From Methanothrix harundinacea (GTDB taxonomy: Archaea > Halobacteriota > Methanosarcinia > Methanotrichales > Methanotrichaceae), in assembly GCA_001509375.1 (NCBI GenBank), contig LGFT01000031.1:1-32268 (forward strand): a stretch of 32,268 nt of DNA, written 5' to 3'. The number at the start of each line of letters is the position of its first letter. Within the stretch, counting starts at the first letter, position 1. Shown here in pieces: positions 1-7,518 of the stretch. The notes under the pieces were generated by a model, which worked only from the letters and a program-made list of their open reading frames with translations, did not search any database and had not been told where the DNA came from. The position numbers and the translations under genes are program-made.

Positions 1-127
1 CGCCAGCATAAGTACCTGCAGATCGGTACGAAGAGGGAACAACGCCGGAGACCGTACCAGCGATTCGACCCATTAGCATCAACCCGCAATCTCAAATCAC
101 AATCCTGCTATGAAGGTCATGCTCATT

Positions 128-153
128 AGAAAAATAGAAAAATATGTAAAAAG
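128..153 (-). terminator. T-rich terminator after beta-helix gene
   Basis: On the minus strand, just past the stop codon at 181, there are three separate T5 runs (152-148, 142-138 and 134-130). Archaeal RNA polymerase commonly stops at such U-tracts. No strong hairpin was seen. Function is inferred. Confidence 0.4.
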
Positions 154-180
154 TAGTGGCCGGAGATCCGAAGATCGGAC

Positions 181-1407
181 CTAGGCCACTTCCAGATCCT
201 TGGCGTTGTCTACGAATCGGTTTGGTCCGACCCTATCGATTCCGGATTTCAGGAGCCCTATGCCCTTGACGTTGTAGCTGAGGGTATTTCCCACCACGAT
301 GGCGTTCGAAGAGGTGTCCAGGAAGATCCCCACGTCGGTGTTGTTGCCGACGACGTTGCCCTCGACGCGGTTGCCGTCGGATTGGAGGATCGCAATCCCA
401 TCGTCGCCGTTGTTGCTCACCACGTTATCTCCGACGAAGTTTCCGGGGGCTCTGAATATCAGAATGCCGTCGTTCCCGTTGTTTGAGGTGATGCACTCGA
501 AGATGGTGGTGTTGGTGCAGCCCTTGAGGTAGATTCCCACCCAATCACTGTTCCAGACCCCATTTCTGGAGATCAGGTTATCATTGGAGGTTACCTCGAT
601 CCCGGCGCTGGGATAGGGTCCGGCATTGGTGATGTAGAACCCCTCAAGAACGATCCCGTCCGCTTTGAGGATCACGGTGCTGCCGTTCCCCAGGGCGTTC
701 ACCACGGGAACTCCCTCGCCAGTGTTCACACCTCGGAGGGTGATCGATTTATCCACGACGACGTTCTCGTTGTAGGTTCCACTACCAACCTCCACCACAT
801 CGCCGTCTTCAGCGGCCTCGATTGCTGCCCCGATGGTGGTGTAGTTGCAGCCGTTGAGACAGACGGTTCTGATCATCTCCACCACAGCCTCTCCGGTCTC
901 TTCGATCTCCTCGGGGACAGCCTCTTCGGTCTCTTCGATCTCCTCGGGGACAGCCTCTTCGGTCTCTTCGATCTCCTCGGGGACAGCCTCTCCGGTCTCT
1001 CCGATCTCCTCAGGGACAGCCTCTTCGGTCTCTTCGATCTCTTCGGGGACAGCCTCTTCGATGGACTCATTTGAGACGTATCCCGTTTCGTTAGCTATCT
1101 CGACGGTTTCGACGGCCGGTTCTGTCGCGAACTCCTCCACCATTTCCATCTCGGTCGGAGAGGTATCGTTCTCGGTCTCAGCGACCGAATCGGTGGAGTT
1201 CTCCGAATCTATCGTCTCCACCACTACAGCCATATCTACCGCCATATCTATGGTGGCGTTATTCTCAATAGAGACGTTATCTGCAGCCTCTTTGCTCTCA
1301 TTGAGGTCGCCGGATACGGCGTCTGCTTGGACGAGCCCGGCAGAGAGAACGAGGGCCATCAAAAGCCAGGTGCCCACTACGAGCTTATGAGTGCGATCTT
1401 GGAGCAT
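181..1407 (-). CDS. secreted parallel beta-helix (NosD/CASH-type) repeat protein
   Basis: Predicted exported protein of 408 residues. It opens with a charged stretch and a hydrophobic signal segment ending near VQA (about residue 28). A long Asn/Ser/Glu-rich acidic linker follows (about 30-115), then five copies of an 11-residue EAVPEEIEETE-like repeat (about 118-172). From about residue 180 there is a right-handed beta-helix region with a TIGAAIEAAEDGD entry motif and several N-x-x-x-x-N-x-x-G-I turns, as in NosD/periplasmic copper-binding and pectate-lyase-like folds. The acidic linker suggests a surface spacer. An in-frame TTG lies at 1413, but GAGGT at 1418-1414 is six bases from ATG 1407 and touches the TTG, so ATG 1407 is preferred. 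The helix region is short for the family and has no visible membrane anchor. Substrate is unknown. Confidence 0.82.
   Translation of the reverse strand: MLQDRTHKLVVGTWLLMALVLSAGLVQADAVSGDLNESKEAADNVSIENNATIDMAVDMAVVVETIDSENSTDSVAETENDTSPTEMEMVEEFATEPAVETVEIANETGYVSNESIEEAVPEEIEETEEAVPEEIGETGEAVPEEIEETEEAVPEEIEETEEAVPEEIEETGEAVVEMIRTVCLNGCNYTTIGAAIEAAEDGDVVEVGSGTYNENVVVDKSITLRGVNTGEGVPVVNALGNGSTVILKADGIVLEGFYITNAGPYPSAGIEVTSNDNLISRNGVWNSDWVGIYLKGCTNTTIFECITSNNGNDGILIFRAPGNFVGDNVVSNNGDDGIAILQSDGNRVEGNVVGNNTDVGIFLDTSSNAIVVGNTLSYNVKGIGLLKSGIDRVGPNRFVDNAKDLEVA
892..1056 (-). repeat. five 33-bp in-frame tandem repeats
   Basis: Five 33-bp units encode EAVPEEIEETE with E/G changes at repeat positions 8 and 11. 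A sixth decayed unit (EAVVEMI) follows. The units are nearly identical at the DNA level, so copy number may vary between strains. Confidence 0.9.
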
Positions 1408-1479
1408 ATTCAAACCTCTGATTTCAAGATAAAACTGCTCGTTATTAAAATTAACTTAACAATATCGATTCAGGTCTTT

Positions 1480-2295
1480 TCAGGATATCCCGAACGGCCT
1501 CGATCCCTCCGACTTCACGATCTCGATCCCGAATACCTTGGGCCACAGCTTTCCCGTCACCAGGAGCCGCTCGCTCTCGGGATCGTAGGCGATGCCGTTC
1601 AGGAAGTCCGAGCTTAGCCGTTCCTCTTCAGTCAAGAGGCCTGATAGGTCGATCCACGCCACCACCTCCCCCCTCTCCGGAGAGATGACGGCGATCTCAT
1701 CGGTCTTCCAAACGTTGGCGTATATGAGCCCATCAATATACTCGAGCTCATTGAGCCCTGGGAGAGGCTCGCCATTGCTCTGAACGTCGATCTTTCCCCT
1801 CAACCTGAGGGTCTCAGGATCAATAAGCAGAAGTCTCGAGGATCCATCGCTCATGATCAGGTCTCGACCGTCGCTGGTGATCCCCCACCCCTCTGTAGGG
1901 TATACGAAAGTTCCGGCTACGGTGAGGTTTTCGAGATCCCAAACGAGGCCGATCCCTGATCTCCAGGTGAGCTGAACCAAACGATCCTCCCAGAGGACTA
2001 TTCCCTCGCCAAAGAGCTGTGGCGGCAAGCTCCGCGATCTTATGACCTCTCCCGTCTCCAGGTTTGTTTCGCGAAGCTTCGACCTCCCATAACGGCCGGT
2101 CCCCTCGTAAAGAACGCCGTCCTTGTAGACCAATCCCTGTGTGAAGGCCTCTGGATCGTGGGGGTAGACCGCCACCACCCGGTAGCTATGAACTGGGATC
2201 TCCTGGGTGTTGGGTGCCTGATCCCCGATGCAGCCTGCCATGAGGGCGAAAAGGAGCAGACAAAAGATCGAGGCGATGGAAAGTCTAGCGGTCAT
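1480..2295 (-). CDS. glutaminyl-peptide cyclotransferase (glutamine cyclotransferase), lipoprotein
   Basis: Plant-type glutaminyl-peptide cyclotransferase family (Glu_cyclase_2), 271 residues. Family enzymes convert N-terminal glutamine of peptides to pyroglutamate. The N-terminus is a short signal segment ending in a lipobox-like LMAGC (Cys21), so the protein is probably lipid-anchored outside the cell. The five-bladed beta-propeller body shows family motifs: a DPEAFTQGL stretch near residue 48, LYEGTGRYG near 63, EGWGITSDG near 135, LNELEYIDG near 180, and DFLNGIAYDP near 230. Length fits the family. The gene is read alone, with its stop 72 bases before the beta-helix gene. The ATG at 2295 has a GGAAGG-like site about eight bases upstream. 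Family assignment is strong. The physiological substrate in archaea is unknown. Confidence 0.88.
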   Translation of the reverse strand: MTARLSIASIFCLLLFALMAGCIGDQAPNTQEIPVHSYRVVAVYPHDPEAFTQGLVYKDGVLYEGTGRYGRSKLRETNLETGEVIRSRSLPPQLFGEGIVLWEDRLVQLTWRSGIGLVWDLENLTVAGTFVYPTEGWGITSDGRDLIMSDGSSRLLLIDPETLRLRGKIDVQSNGEPLPGLNELEYIDGLIYANVWKTDEIAVISPERGEVVAWIDLSGLLTEEERLSSDFLNGIAYDPESERLLVTGKLWPKVFGIEIVKSEGSRPFGIS

Positions 2296-2571
2296 AGTTT
2301 CGGCCTTCCCGAGGTCCGCGATCTATTTAGAATATTCGCAGAAAATCCAGGACCGCAGCCCAAAGACCGCCCACCTCGAAGCTGAATGAAGAGGATTTTG
2401 GATGGGGCATTTTTTGGGTGCGGGATCGATAGGCAGCCTCTGCGATCTACCAACAGGTATATCTCCATTGCGGGAGCACCTATCCCAGCTTGCGCAGATG
2501 ACCTCTTCGGGGATCTCGCTAGCTTTCGTTCGGTTCTTCGGAATCGAAGACCAAAAAGGTACGTGAATATA

Positions 2572-2754
2572 ATGGACGAGAGACGTGGACGTAGAGGCGG
2601 CTTCGACAGAGGCCCCAGAGAGATGCACGACGCGGTCTGTGCGGATTGTGGAAAGGAGACTAAGGTCCCCTTCAAACCCGACGGATCGAGGCCGGTATAT
2701 TGCAGCGAATGTTATCAGAAGCACAGACCCGCAAGACCGCCTAGGCGGTATTGA
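2572..2754 (+). CDS. small CxxC-x17-CxxC zinc-ribbon protein
   Basis: Protein of 60 residues with a basic Arg/Gly-rich N-terminus (DERRGRRGGFDRG), then CADC, exactly 17 residues, CSEC, and a basic Pro/Arg tail. The spacing matches the CxxC-x17-CxxC zinc-binding domain found in many methanogen proteins and at the ends of some archaeal RNA helicases. The basic ends suggest nucleic-acid binding, but this is inference. An open frame reaches back to 2386. The start at 2572 is chosen because the conserved domain begins there and a GTGA motif lies five bases before it, while the upstream translation looks random. A T8 tract follows the stop. Confidence 0.78.
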   Translation: MDERRGRRGGFDRGPREMHDAVCADCGKETKVPFKPDGSRPVYCSECYQKHRPARPPRRY

Positions 2755-3028
2755 TCGGATCGGATCGATCTGATCCCCACCGGTCTGTTTTTTTTCCGTC
2801 AAAATGGTCTTCCGCGATGACGGCGCGGAAGAAATGCAGGGTTGTCTCCCTCCCGGAGACAACAAGCTTTAAGAAAAATTTTCCTTTCACGATGGCCGCC
2901 ACCACGCCTTCGATCTCGCTGTTTAAGAGATGGTCGAAGCGTAGCAGTGCTCTAATCCAATATTCGAACATCAGGATCAGAACGGCGATGTAATTATAAA
3001 TCTCTAACTGACTTACACCACTTATCAT
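2741..3028 (-). CDS. hypothetical small protein, uncertain
   Basis: Open frame of 95 codons from ATG 3028. Its composition looks more like a protein than a shadow: an amphipathic hydrophobic start (IAVLILMFEYWIRALL, about 14-29), then a mixed alpha/beta-like stretch rich in Ile, Val, Phe and Leu with mostly G/C third positions. A TATA-like ATAAATAATTT element lies about 26-30 bases upstream, which would suit a leaderless message. Against it, the last 20 residues run into the terminator region and overlap the 3' end of the CxxC gene by 14 bases, and I recognise no family. The two tandem hairpins at 2808-2863 lie inside it. Confidence 0.3.
   Translation of the reverse strand: MISGVSQLEIYNYIAVLILMFEYWIRALLRFDHLLNSEIEGVVAAIVKGKFFLKLVVSGRETTLHFFRAVIAEDHFDGKKTDRWGSDRSDPINTA
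2757..2796 (+). terminator. terminator of the CxxC gene
   Basis: GATC-rich self-complementary sequence just past the stop (2754) is followed by eight consecutive T residues at 2788-2795, a strong archaeal termination signal. Confidence 0.5.
2808..2863. other. two tandem perfect hairpins
   Basis: Hairpin 1 pairs TCTTCCGCG (2808-2816) with CGCGGAAGA (2824-2832) around a 7-nt loop. Hairpin 2 pairs GTTGTCTCC (2841-2849) with GGAGACAAC (2855-2863) around a 5-nt loop. Both stems are 9 bp and perfect, separated by 8 nt. They could be part of a small RNA or a regulatory RNA element. No T-run follows on either strand. Confidence 0.5.
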
Positions 3029-3112
3029 TAATGTTCTGCTCGTCGAAATAAATTATTTATATGATTAAGTTTTTGTAAGATTAAAATTAAAAAAAATCCC
3101 CCGGTGATAATG
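3029..3112. promoter_or_regulatory. AT-rich, possibly divergent promoter region
   Basis: This stretch is almost entirely A/T. TTTATATG at 3056-3063 can serve as a TATA box for the plus-strand regulator. The same sequence read on the minus strand (CATATAAATAATTT) could serve the hypothetical ORF at 3028. GGTGA at 3103-3107 is the regulator's ribosome binding site. Confidence 0.45.
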
Positions 3113-3490
3113 ATGAAGGAGAGCACAGTGAAGGTGCTGGACGATAAAGATCTCGAGTTTGCGGAGACCCTCAGAAGTCTAGGCGTACAGCGGAACGTTG
3201 CCATCCTCATAACGTACCTGGCCAACGTGGACGAAGCATCCTCGCGGGATATCGAGATGGGCTCCAACCTCCGACAGCCCGAAGTGAGCATAGCGATGCG
3301 TGCCCTGCGCGAGAATGACTGGGTGAGCGAGAAAGAGGTAAGGAGGGGCGGCAAAGGCCGGCCCATGAAAGTCTACTCACTTTTGACCCCCATCGACGAT
3401 ATAATAAAGCATTTCGAAGAAGAGAAGCAACAAGAATCAGCTCAGACGATGGAGAGCATACAGAAGCTCAAGGAGCTGATCTCTAGCTGA
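3113..3490 (+). CDS. winged-helix transcriptional regulator (COG3355-like)
   Basis: Predicted DNA-binding protein of 125 residues. A helix-turn-helix region spans about residues 15-70 (SLGVQRNVAILITYLANVDE, then RDIEMGSNLRQPEVSIAMRAL). A wing follows (VSEKEVRRGGKGRPMKVYSL), and the C-terminus is a Glu/Gln-rich helix likely to dimerise. The order resembles predicted archaeal regulators of the ArsR/TrmB-like winged-helix group. Starts are possible at GTG 3104, ATG 3110 and ATG 3113. GGTGA at 3103-3107 gives ideal spacing only for ATG 3113. The gene points at feoA and ends 28 bases from its stop, so it is not in an operon with it. Targets are unknown. Confidence 0.8.
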   Translation: MKESTVKVLDDKDLEFAETLRSLGVQRNVAILITYLANVDEASSRDIEMGSNLRQPEVSIAMRALRENDWVSEKEVRRGGKGRPMKVYSLLTPIDDIIKHFEEEKQQESAQTMESIQKLKELISS

Positions 3491-3518
3491 AATATTTTAC
3501 GAAGAGACTTCTTAGGAT

Positions 3519-3791
3519 CTATCTCACAGGGTCGGACACAGCCTCTTTTTTGGGGGGGGCCTCGGAAACCACCTCTACATCAATCTTGGAGGCGATCCCC
3601 CGTCCCATGGATACGCAGCATCCGCCTATCTCGATCACCACAGGCCCTCCGAAGGGCTGGCATGCTATCTTGCGGACCCTCTGCCCTTTTCTTATTCCCA
3701 TAGATTCCAACCTCTTCGTCCAGCCGAAGCTATCGGCGAATGATTTTATCTCCAGGATCAGGTTGCAGGGTGCTTTCGTCAGCGAGATCAA
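3519..3791 (-). CDS. FeoA-domain protein
   Basis: Stand-alone FeoA/SH3-like protein of 90 residues. The fold signature is visible: SLTKAPCNLILEI at the start, a RLESMGIRKGQRVRKI turn in the middle, and GGPVVIEIGGCCVSMGRGIASKIDVE at the end. FeoA domains assist the FeoB ferrous-iron transporter or serve as dimerisation domains of iron regulators. No feoB is present here. The start is TTG 3791, supported by GAGGTG at 3802-3797 five bases upstream and by the conserved domain beginning right there. The tail (SEAPPKKEAVSDPVR) is unstructured. Confidence 0.85.
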   Translation of the reverse strand: MISLTKAPCNLILEIKSFADSFGWTKRLESMGIRKGQRVRKIACQPFGGPVVIEIGGCCVSMGRGIASKIDVEVVSEAPPKKEAVSDPVR

Positions 3792-3830
3792 TTCGACACC
3801 TCTAATATCCCGGTAATTAGACCAATCCGC

Positions 3831-3840
3831 CGTCTATAAA
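3831..3840 (-). promoter_or_regulatory. TATA box for feoA
   Basis: TTTATAGACG on the minus strand is centred about 26 bases before an expected transcript start near 3810, upstream of the GAGGTG site and TTG start of feoA. Confidence 0.4.
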
Positions 3841-3932
3841 CCTGGCGGTGCCTCTCCGGCCTCAAGCCCTGGACTGGGAAGGGGATGGCTGGCCGGGCAC
3901 CCTCACCCCACGATCAAAAGCCCAAATAAAGC

Positions 3933-4745
3933 TCATAATCTGACGTGAATCCCCCGATCAGAGAGGTATCTTTTCACCTCGTGTACCCCCCACTCGCCGT
4001 AGTGGAATATGCTGGCTGCGAGGGCGGCCGAGGCCCCGGTCTTGGAAAAGACCTCGAATATATGCTCTGCGTTCCCGCACCCGCCCGAGGCGATAACGGG
4101 TATCCGGACCCTCTCGCAAACGGCGCCTGTGAGGGGGAGGTCAAAACCGTCGTAGGTCCCGTCCCGATCCATGCTGGTGAGGAGGATCTCGCCTGCCCCG
4201 AGCTCCTCGGCCTCCATCGCCCAGGCCACAGCATCGACGCCCGCAAACTCCCTTCCGCCGTAGAAGGAGCACTCAAACCAGGACTCTCCTTTGGGGGTGG
4301 GAACCGAGATCCTTCCATCGCCCGGCCCGTCCCTCCTCTTCGCATCTATGGCGACGACACAGGCCTGGCTTCCGTACTCCTCAGCGATCTCGGATATGAT
4401 CCCGGGTCGCTTCAGGGCCGTGGTGTTGACGGTGACCTTGTCGGCCCCGGCCTTGAAGACGGACCTCACGTCATCGAGGCTCTTGATCCCGCCGCCGACG
4501 GCCAGAGGAATGAAGACATTCTTGGCGGTGGCCCTGATGACGTTGAACATCGTCTCGCGCCTATCGGAGGAGGCGGTGATGTCCAGAAATACGATCTCGT
4601 CTGCCCCCTCCTCATAGTACCGGGTGGCGAGCTCCCAGGGAACTCCAGCATACCTGATTTGCTTGAACTCGATACCTTTCACGACCCTTCCCAGGGGGAC
4701 GGCCAGGTCGCAGTCGAGGCAGGGGATTATCCTTCTTGCTAACAT
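3933..4745 (-). CDS. hisF: imidazole glycerol phosphate synthase, cyclase subunit HisF
   Basis: (Beta/alpha)8 barrel of 270 residues. It uses ammonia from HisH to turn PRFAR into imidazole glycerol phosphate and AICAR, in histidine and purine metabolism. The catalytic aspartates are present: Asp11 in RIIPCLDCD and Asp134 in VVAIDAKR. Phosphate-binding glycine motifs are visible at AVGGGI (about 82-87) and IASGGCGN (about 217-224). Length is slightly above the bacterial norm because of a short insertion ([10 protein letters not shown]) after Asp134. Its ATG lies inside the end of hisH (7-bp overlap), so the two subunits of the enzyme are translationally coupled. Confidence 0.97.
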   Translation of the reverse strand: MLARRIIPCLDCDLAVPLGRVVKGIEFKQIRYAGVPWELATRYYEEGADEIVFLDITASSDRRETMFNVIRATAKNVFIPLAVGGGIKSLDDVRSVFKAGADKVTVNTTALKRPGIISEIAEEYGSQACVVAIDAKRRDGPGDGRISVPTPKGESWFECSFYGGREFAGVDAVAWAMEAEELGAGEILLTSMDRDGTYDGFDLPLTGAVCERVRIPVIASGGCGNAEHIFEVFSKTGASAALAASIFHYGEWGVHEVKRYLSDRGIHVRL

Positions 4746-5341
4746 CTCGCAAACCTCACGAAGTTCTCAAGGATATTGAGCCCCTCCACCCCCGACTTCT
4801 CGGGGTGGAACTGGACTGCAAAGAGGTTATCCCTCGATACCGCCGCGGCTATTTCCAGCCCGTATTCAGTGGTCGCTGCCAGGACAGATCTATCCTCTGG
4901 AACGCAAGCATAAGAGTGGACAAAGTAGAAGAAATCCTCATCGGATATCCCCTCCAGGATCTCCGTCTCCTTTTTTATGGAGAGGGTATTCCATCCCATC
5001 TGGGGGACCAGAACCGAGTCTGGCAGGCGGATTACATCGCCAGAGATCCAGCCAAGCCCCTCCTCAGGGCTCTCCTCGCTCCCGTCGAAGAGGACTTGCA
5101 TCCCGACGCATATCCCCAAGATCGGCGTTCCCTCATCCAGGGCCCGCCGGAGGACGCCCTCAAACCGAGACAGTTGTCTCATGCACCCTCCAAAGGAGCC
5201 AACCCCGGGAACCACTACCCCCTCAAACGCCGTCAAGCTCTCCGGCTCAGTTATGAGCGTGGGCCGAGCCCCGATCCGCTCCAGGGCGTTTTTTATGCTG
5301 AAGAGGTTTCCCACCCCGTAATCCACAACTGCAATCGTCAA
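4739..5341 (-). CDS. hisH: imidazole glycerol phosphate synthase, glutaminase subunit HisH
   Basis: Class I glutamine amidotransferase subunit of 200 residues that supplies ammonia to HisF. The catalytic triad is visible: Cys78 in GICVGMQ, and His179 with Glu181 in QFHPEKSG. The oxyanion motif PGVGSFGG is at about 45-52. The start is TTG 5341. GGTGA lies seven bases before it, and the family N-terminus ([10 protein letters not shown]) follows directly. The only nearby ATG is out of frame. It overlaps hisF by 7 bp. It sits 102 bases after the end of the formate-dehydrogenase-like gene, with a palindrome in the gap, so it may have its own promoter. Confidence 0.96.
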   Translation of the reverse strand: MTIAVVDYGVGNLFSIKNALERIGARPTLITEPESLTAFEGVVVPGVGSFGGCMRQLSRFEGVLRRALDEGTPILGICVGMQVLFDGSEESPEEGLGWISGDVIRLPDSVLVPQMGWNTLSIKKETEILEGISDEDFFYFVHSYACVPEDRSVLAATTEYGLEIAAAVSRDNLFAVQFHPEKSGVEGLNILENFVRFARC

Positions 5342-5365
5342 ATCTCATTCACCTGAGAACTTAAA

Positions 5366-5381
5366 TTCTGATGTTTCAGAA
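5366..5381. promoter_or_regulatory. palindrome upstream of hisHF
   Basis: Perfect inverted repeat TTCTGA-TGTT-TCAGAA, ending 25 bases before the hisH start codon. It could be an operator for hisHF or a weak stem between operons. No regulator can be assigned. Confidence 0.3.
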
Positions 5382-5443
5382 TGACCGGAACTCCATGTCT
5401 CATGGCCTCGTATATACCTTTTCGGGCTTCTCGGCAGCGACTA

Positions 5444-7483
5444 TTATTCTGCTGGAAGTATATTACAGGCGGCCGACTTGTACTCCGGGATCTTGGATAT
5501 TGGGTCCCTGGCGTCAGAGGTGATCAGGTTCGCACCGTGATAGTGGAAGGGCATAAAGACCATCCCGGGTTTTACCACGTTGGTAACCCTCGCCCTTGCC
5601 CTGGTCTCTCCTCTGAGGGTCGATACCACCACCATGCCGCCGTCGACGATATTCAGGCTGGAAGCATCCTCGGGATTCACCTCGACGTAAAGCTCAGGGT
5701 CCCTCTCCATCAGGGACGGGCTCCTCCGGGTCATGGAGCCTCCATTGTAGTGAACGACTATCCTGCCCGTGGTGAGGAGGATGGGGTACTCAGGGCTCGG
5801 CTCCTCGGCAGGAGGTACATTCTCGACCGCAAAGAGACTTGCCCTGCCGTCCGGCGATGAGAACCTTCCGGTGTGGAGTATCTCCGTTCCCGGATGGTCC
5901 TCTGACGGACAAGGCCAAGCAACGCCCCCGATTCCAGATATCCTCGCCCTCGTGGCGCCTCTGTAGATCGACACCGTACGATTGATCTCCTCTAAAACCT
6001 CGGCGGCAGAGTTGTATTCGATGTCCAGCCCGAGCCTTCTGGCGATATCACAGATTATCAAAAGCCCCTCTCTCGCCTCTCCGGGGGCGGGGACGGCCCG
6101 GTCTATCCACTGAACCCTCCTCTCCATAGAGGTGTAACTGCCATCCTTCTCAGCCCAGGCAGCAGCGGGCAGAACGACGTCGGCAAGCTTGGCCGTCGGC
6201 GTCATAAATATCTCCTGGACCACCAGAAAATCGAGATTTTCCAGGGCCTCGCGGGTCTTAGAGGCATTCGGATCGCAGATCACCGGGTCTTCCCCAATGA
6301 TGTACATCGCCCTGACCTGCCCCTCCAGGGCTGCGTCCATCATCTCCGTGGAGGTCATCCCCGGTCCATCGGGAAGGCTCGGCGCGTTCCAGGCGGTCTT
6401 GAAGAAGTCGACGGACGACGGATCGGAGGCCCTCCTGTACCCGGGGTAGAACTCTGCCATGGCGCCCATATCGCAGGCTCCCTGGACGTTGTTCTGGCCT
6501 CTCATGGGCCAGATGCCGGCCCCCGGTCTTCCGATCTGGCCACAGATCAGGGCCAGGTCGGCGCAGGCCCTGACGTTATCTGTGCCGCAGATGTGCTGGG
6601 TGATTCCCATGGAGTAGAGGAGGGCCGAGGCCTCTGATCGGGAGTAGAGCCGCGCAGCCTCGACGATCTCCTCCGTGGAGACCCCCGTCAGCTCGGATGC
6701 CTTCTCTGGGGTGAACCCTTCCAGGTTCCGCAACAGATCTTCAAAACCCTTCGTCCTATCAGCTATGAACCTCTCGTCTATCGACCCCTCGTCTATCGCC
6801 ACCTTCATCATACCCCTGAGAAGGTCGATGTCGGATCCGGGCTTGAGCCTCAGGTGGAGATCTGCCATCCAAGAGGTGTGTGTGATCCGGGGGTCTGCGA
6901 CTATGATCACAGCTCCATTATCTTTGGCCTTCTGGACCCACCTGGAGACTGTGGGGTGAGCTTCGGCCAGGTTTGTCCCTATGGCCAGGACGCACCTGGC
7001 GTTGGCCAGATCCCCGATATTGTTGGTCATGGCCCCTGTGCCCAGAGATCCCCCAAGCCCCACCACTGTGGGGGAGTGGCAGAGCCGGGCGCAGTTGTCC
7101 ACGTTCGGCGAGCCCAGGAGCCGGGCCATCTTCTGCAGAGCATAGTTCTCCTCGTTATTGCACCTCGAGGATGCGAGAAATCCCAAGGATCGAGCTCCGT
7201 AATCCTTGGCGGCATTTCCCAATCCCTTTGCCACCAGATCTAGGGCCTCCTCCCAGGAGATTCTGATCCAATCGTCTCCATTCCTCTTGAGAGGATATCG
7301 CAGCCTCTCCTTGTGGTTGAGGACCTCCAGGATTGAGTTGCCCTTGGGGCAGAGGCCGCCCTCTCCCGTAGGGTGCTGGGGCATGTACTCCATTCCGATG
7401 GCCCGCCCCTTCTCCACCAAGAGGTAAAAACCGCAACCTACAGCGCAATAAGGGCAGACAGACGCAATCCGTTCTTCGGTTAT
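5444..7483 (-). CDS. fdhA: formate dehydrogenase-like molybdopterin catalytic subunit (copy 1, ATA start proposed)
   Basis: Molybdopterin/[4Fe-4S] oxidoreductase of the FdhA branch, about 680 residues. CPYCAVGC plus Cys45 (GGLCPKGN) forms the N-terminal cluster site C10-x2-C13-x3-C17-x27-C45. The active-site motif CARLCHSPT has Cys (about 135) where E. coli FdhH has selenocysteine, followed by the conserved His. The Arg region is RGQNNVQGACDMG. A molybdopterin-dinucleotide domain ends the protein (PILLTTGR, HYNGGSMTRRSP, VFMPFHYHGANLIT). The first TTG (7420) would remove three cluster cysteines. The frame stays open to a TGA at 7508-7510 with no ATG, GTG or TTG. ATA at 7483 lies five bases after GGTG and gives exactly the same distance to CPYC as ATG does in copy 2. 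It is the last gene of the glt-fdh run. A mutated or miscalled ATG is also possible. Confidence 0.9.
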   Translation of the reverse strand: MTEERIASVCPYCAVGCGFYLLVEKGRAIGMEYMPQHPTGEGGLCPKGNSILEVLNHKERLRYPLKRNGDDWIRISWEEALDLVAKGLGNAAKDYGARSLGFLASSRCNNEENYALQKMARLLGSPNVDNCARLCHSPTVVGLGGSLGTGAMTNNIGDLANARCVLAIGTNLAEAHPTVSRWVQKAKDNGAVIIVADPRITHTSWMADLHLRLKPGSDIDLLRGMMKVAIDEGSIDERFIADRTKGFEDLLRNLEGFTPEKASELTGVSTEEIVEAARLYSRSEASALLYSMGITQHICGTDNVRACADLALICGQIGRPGAGIWPMRGQNNVQGACDMGAMAEFYPGYRRASDPSSVDFFKTAWNAPSLPDGPGMTSTEMMDAALEGQVRAMYIIGEDPVICDPNASKTREALENLDFLVVQEIFMTPTAKLADVVLPAAAWAEKDGSYTSMERRVQWIDRAVPAPGEAREGLLIICDIARRLGLDIEYNSAAEVLEEINRTVSIYRGATRARISGIGGVAWPCPSEDHPGTEILHTGRFSSPDGRASLFAVENVPPAEEPSPEYPILLTTGRIVVHYNGGSMTRRSPSLMERDPELYVEVNPEDASSLNIVDGGMVVVSTLRGETRARARVTNVVKPGMVFMPFHYHGANLITSDARDPISKIPEYKSAACNILPAE

Positions 7484-7518
7484 GTCAACACCTTCTTCAA
7501 CGATTTTTCAACGCCCTC

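Noticed and set aside
1-129. Open plus-strand frame running in from the left edge (basic, ending in TAG at 127-129), and a minus-strand ATG frame running off the edge.
   Set aside because: Too short, no recognisable motif on either strand, and the two frames compete. The rest of the gene, if any, lies outside the window.
845-1390. Long plus-strand frame rich in Ser opposite the beta-helix gene.
   Set aside because: Antisense shadow created by the 33-bp repeats; the minus frame has the signal peptide and beta-helix motifs.
3847-3901. Bulged inverted repeat (GGTGC...CCGGCC with GGCCGG.GCACC) after hisF.
   Set aside because: Needs a 4-nt bulge and a 29-nt loop in GC-rich sequence with no T-run; not convincing as a terminator or riboswitch.
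3945-4742. Long plus-strand frame opposite hisF, and similar long frames opposite hisH, fdhA, gltB3, argB and pycB.
   Set aside because: High-GC shadows. Their translations lack motifs, while the minus-strand proteins carry full catalytic signatures.
7508-7510. TGA in frame before the proposed ATA start of fdhA copy 1, considered as a selenocysteine or readthrough codon.
   Set aside because: It lies well upstream of the conserved N-terminus and close to the stop of the previous gene, and the active site uses Cys. An ordinary stop is simpler.
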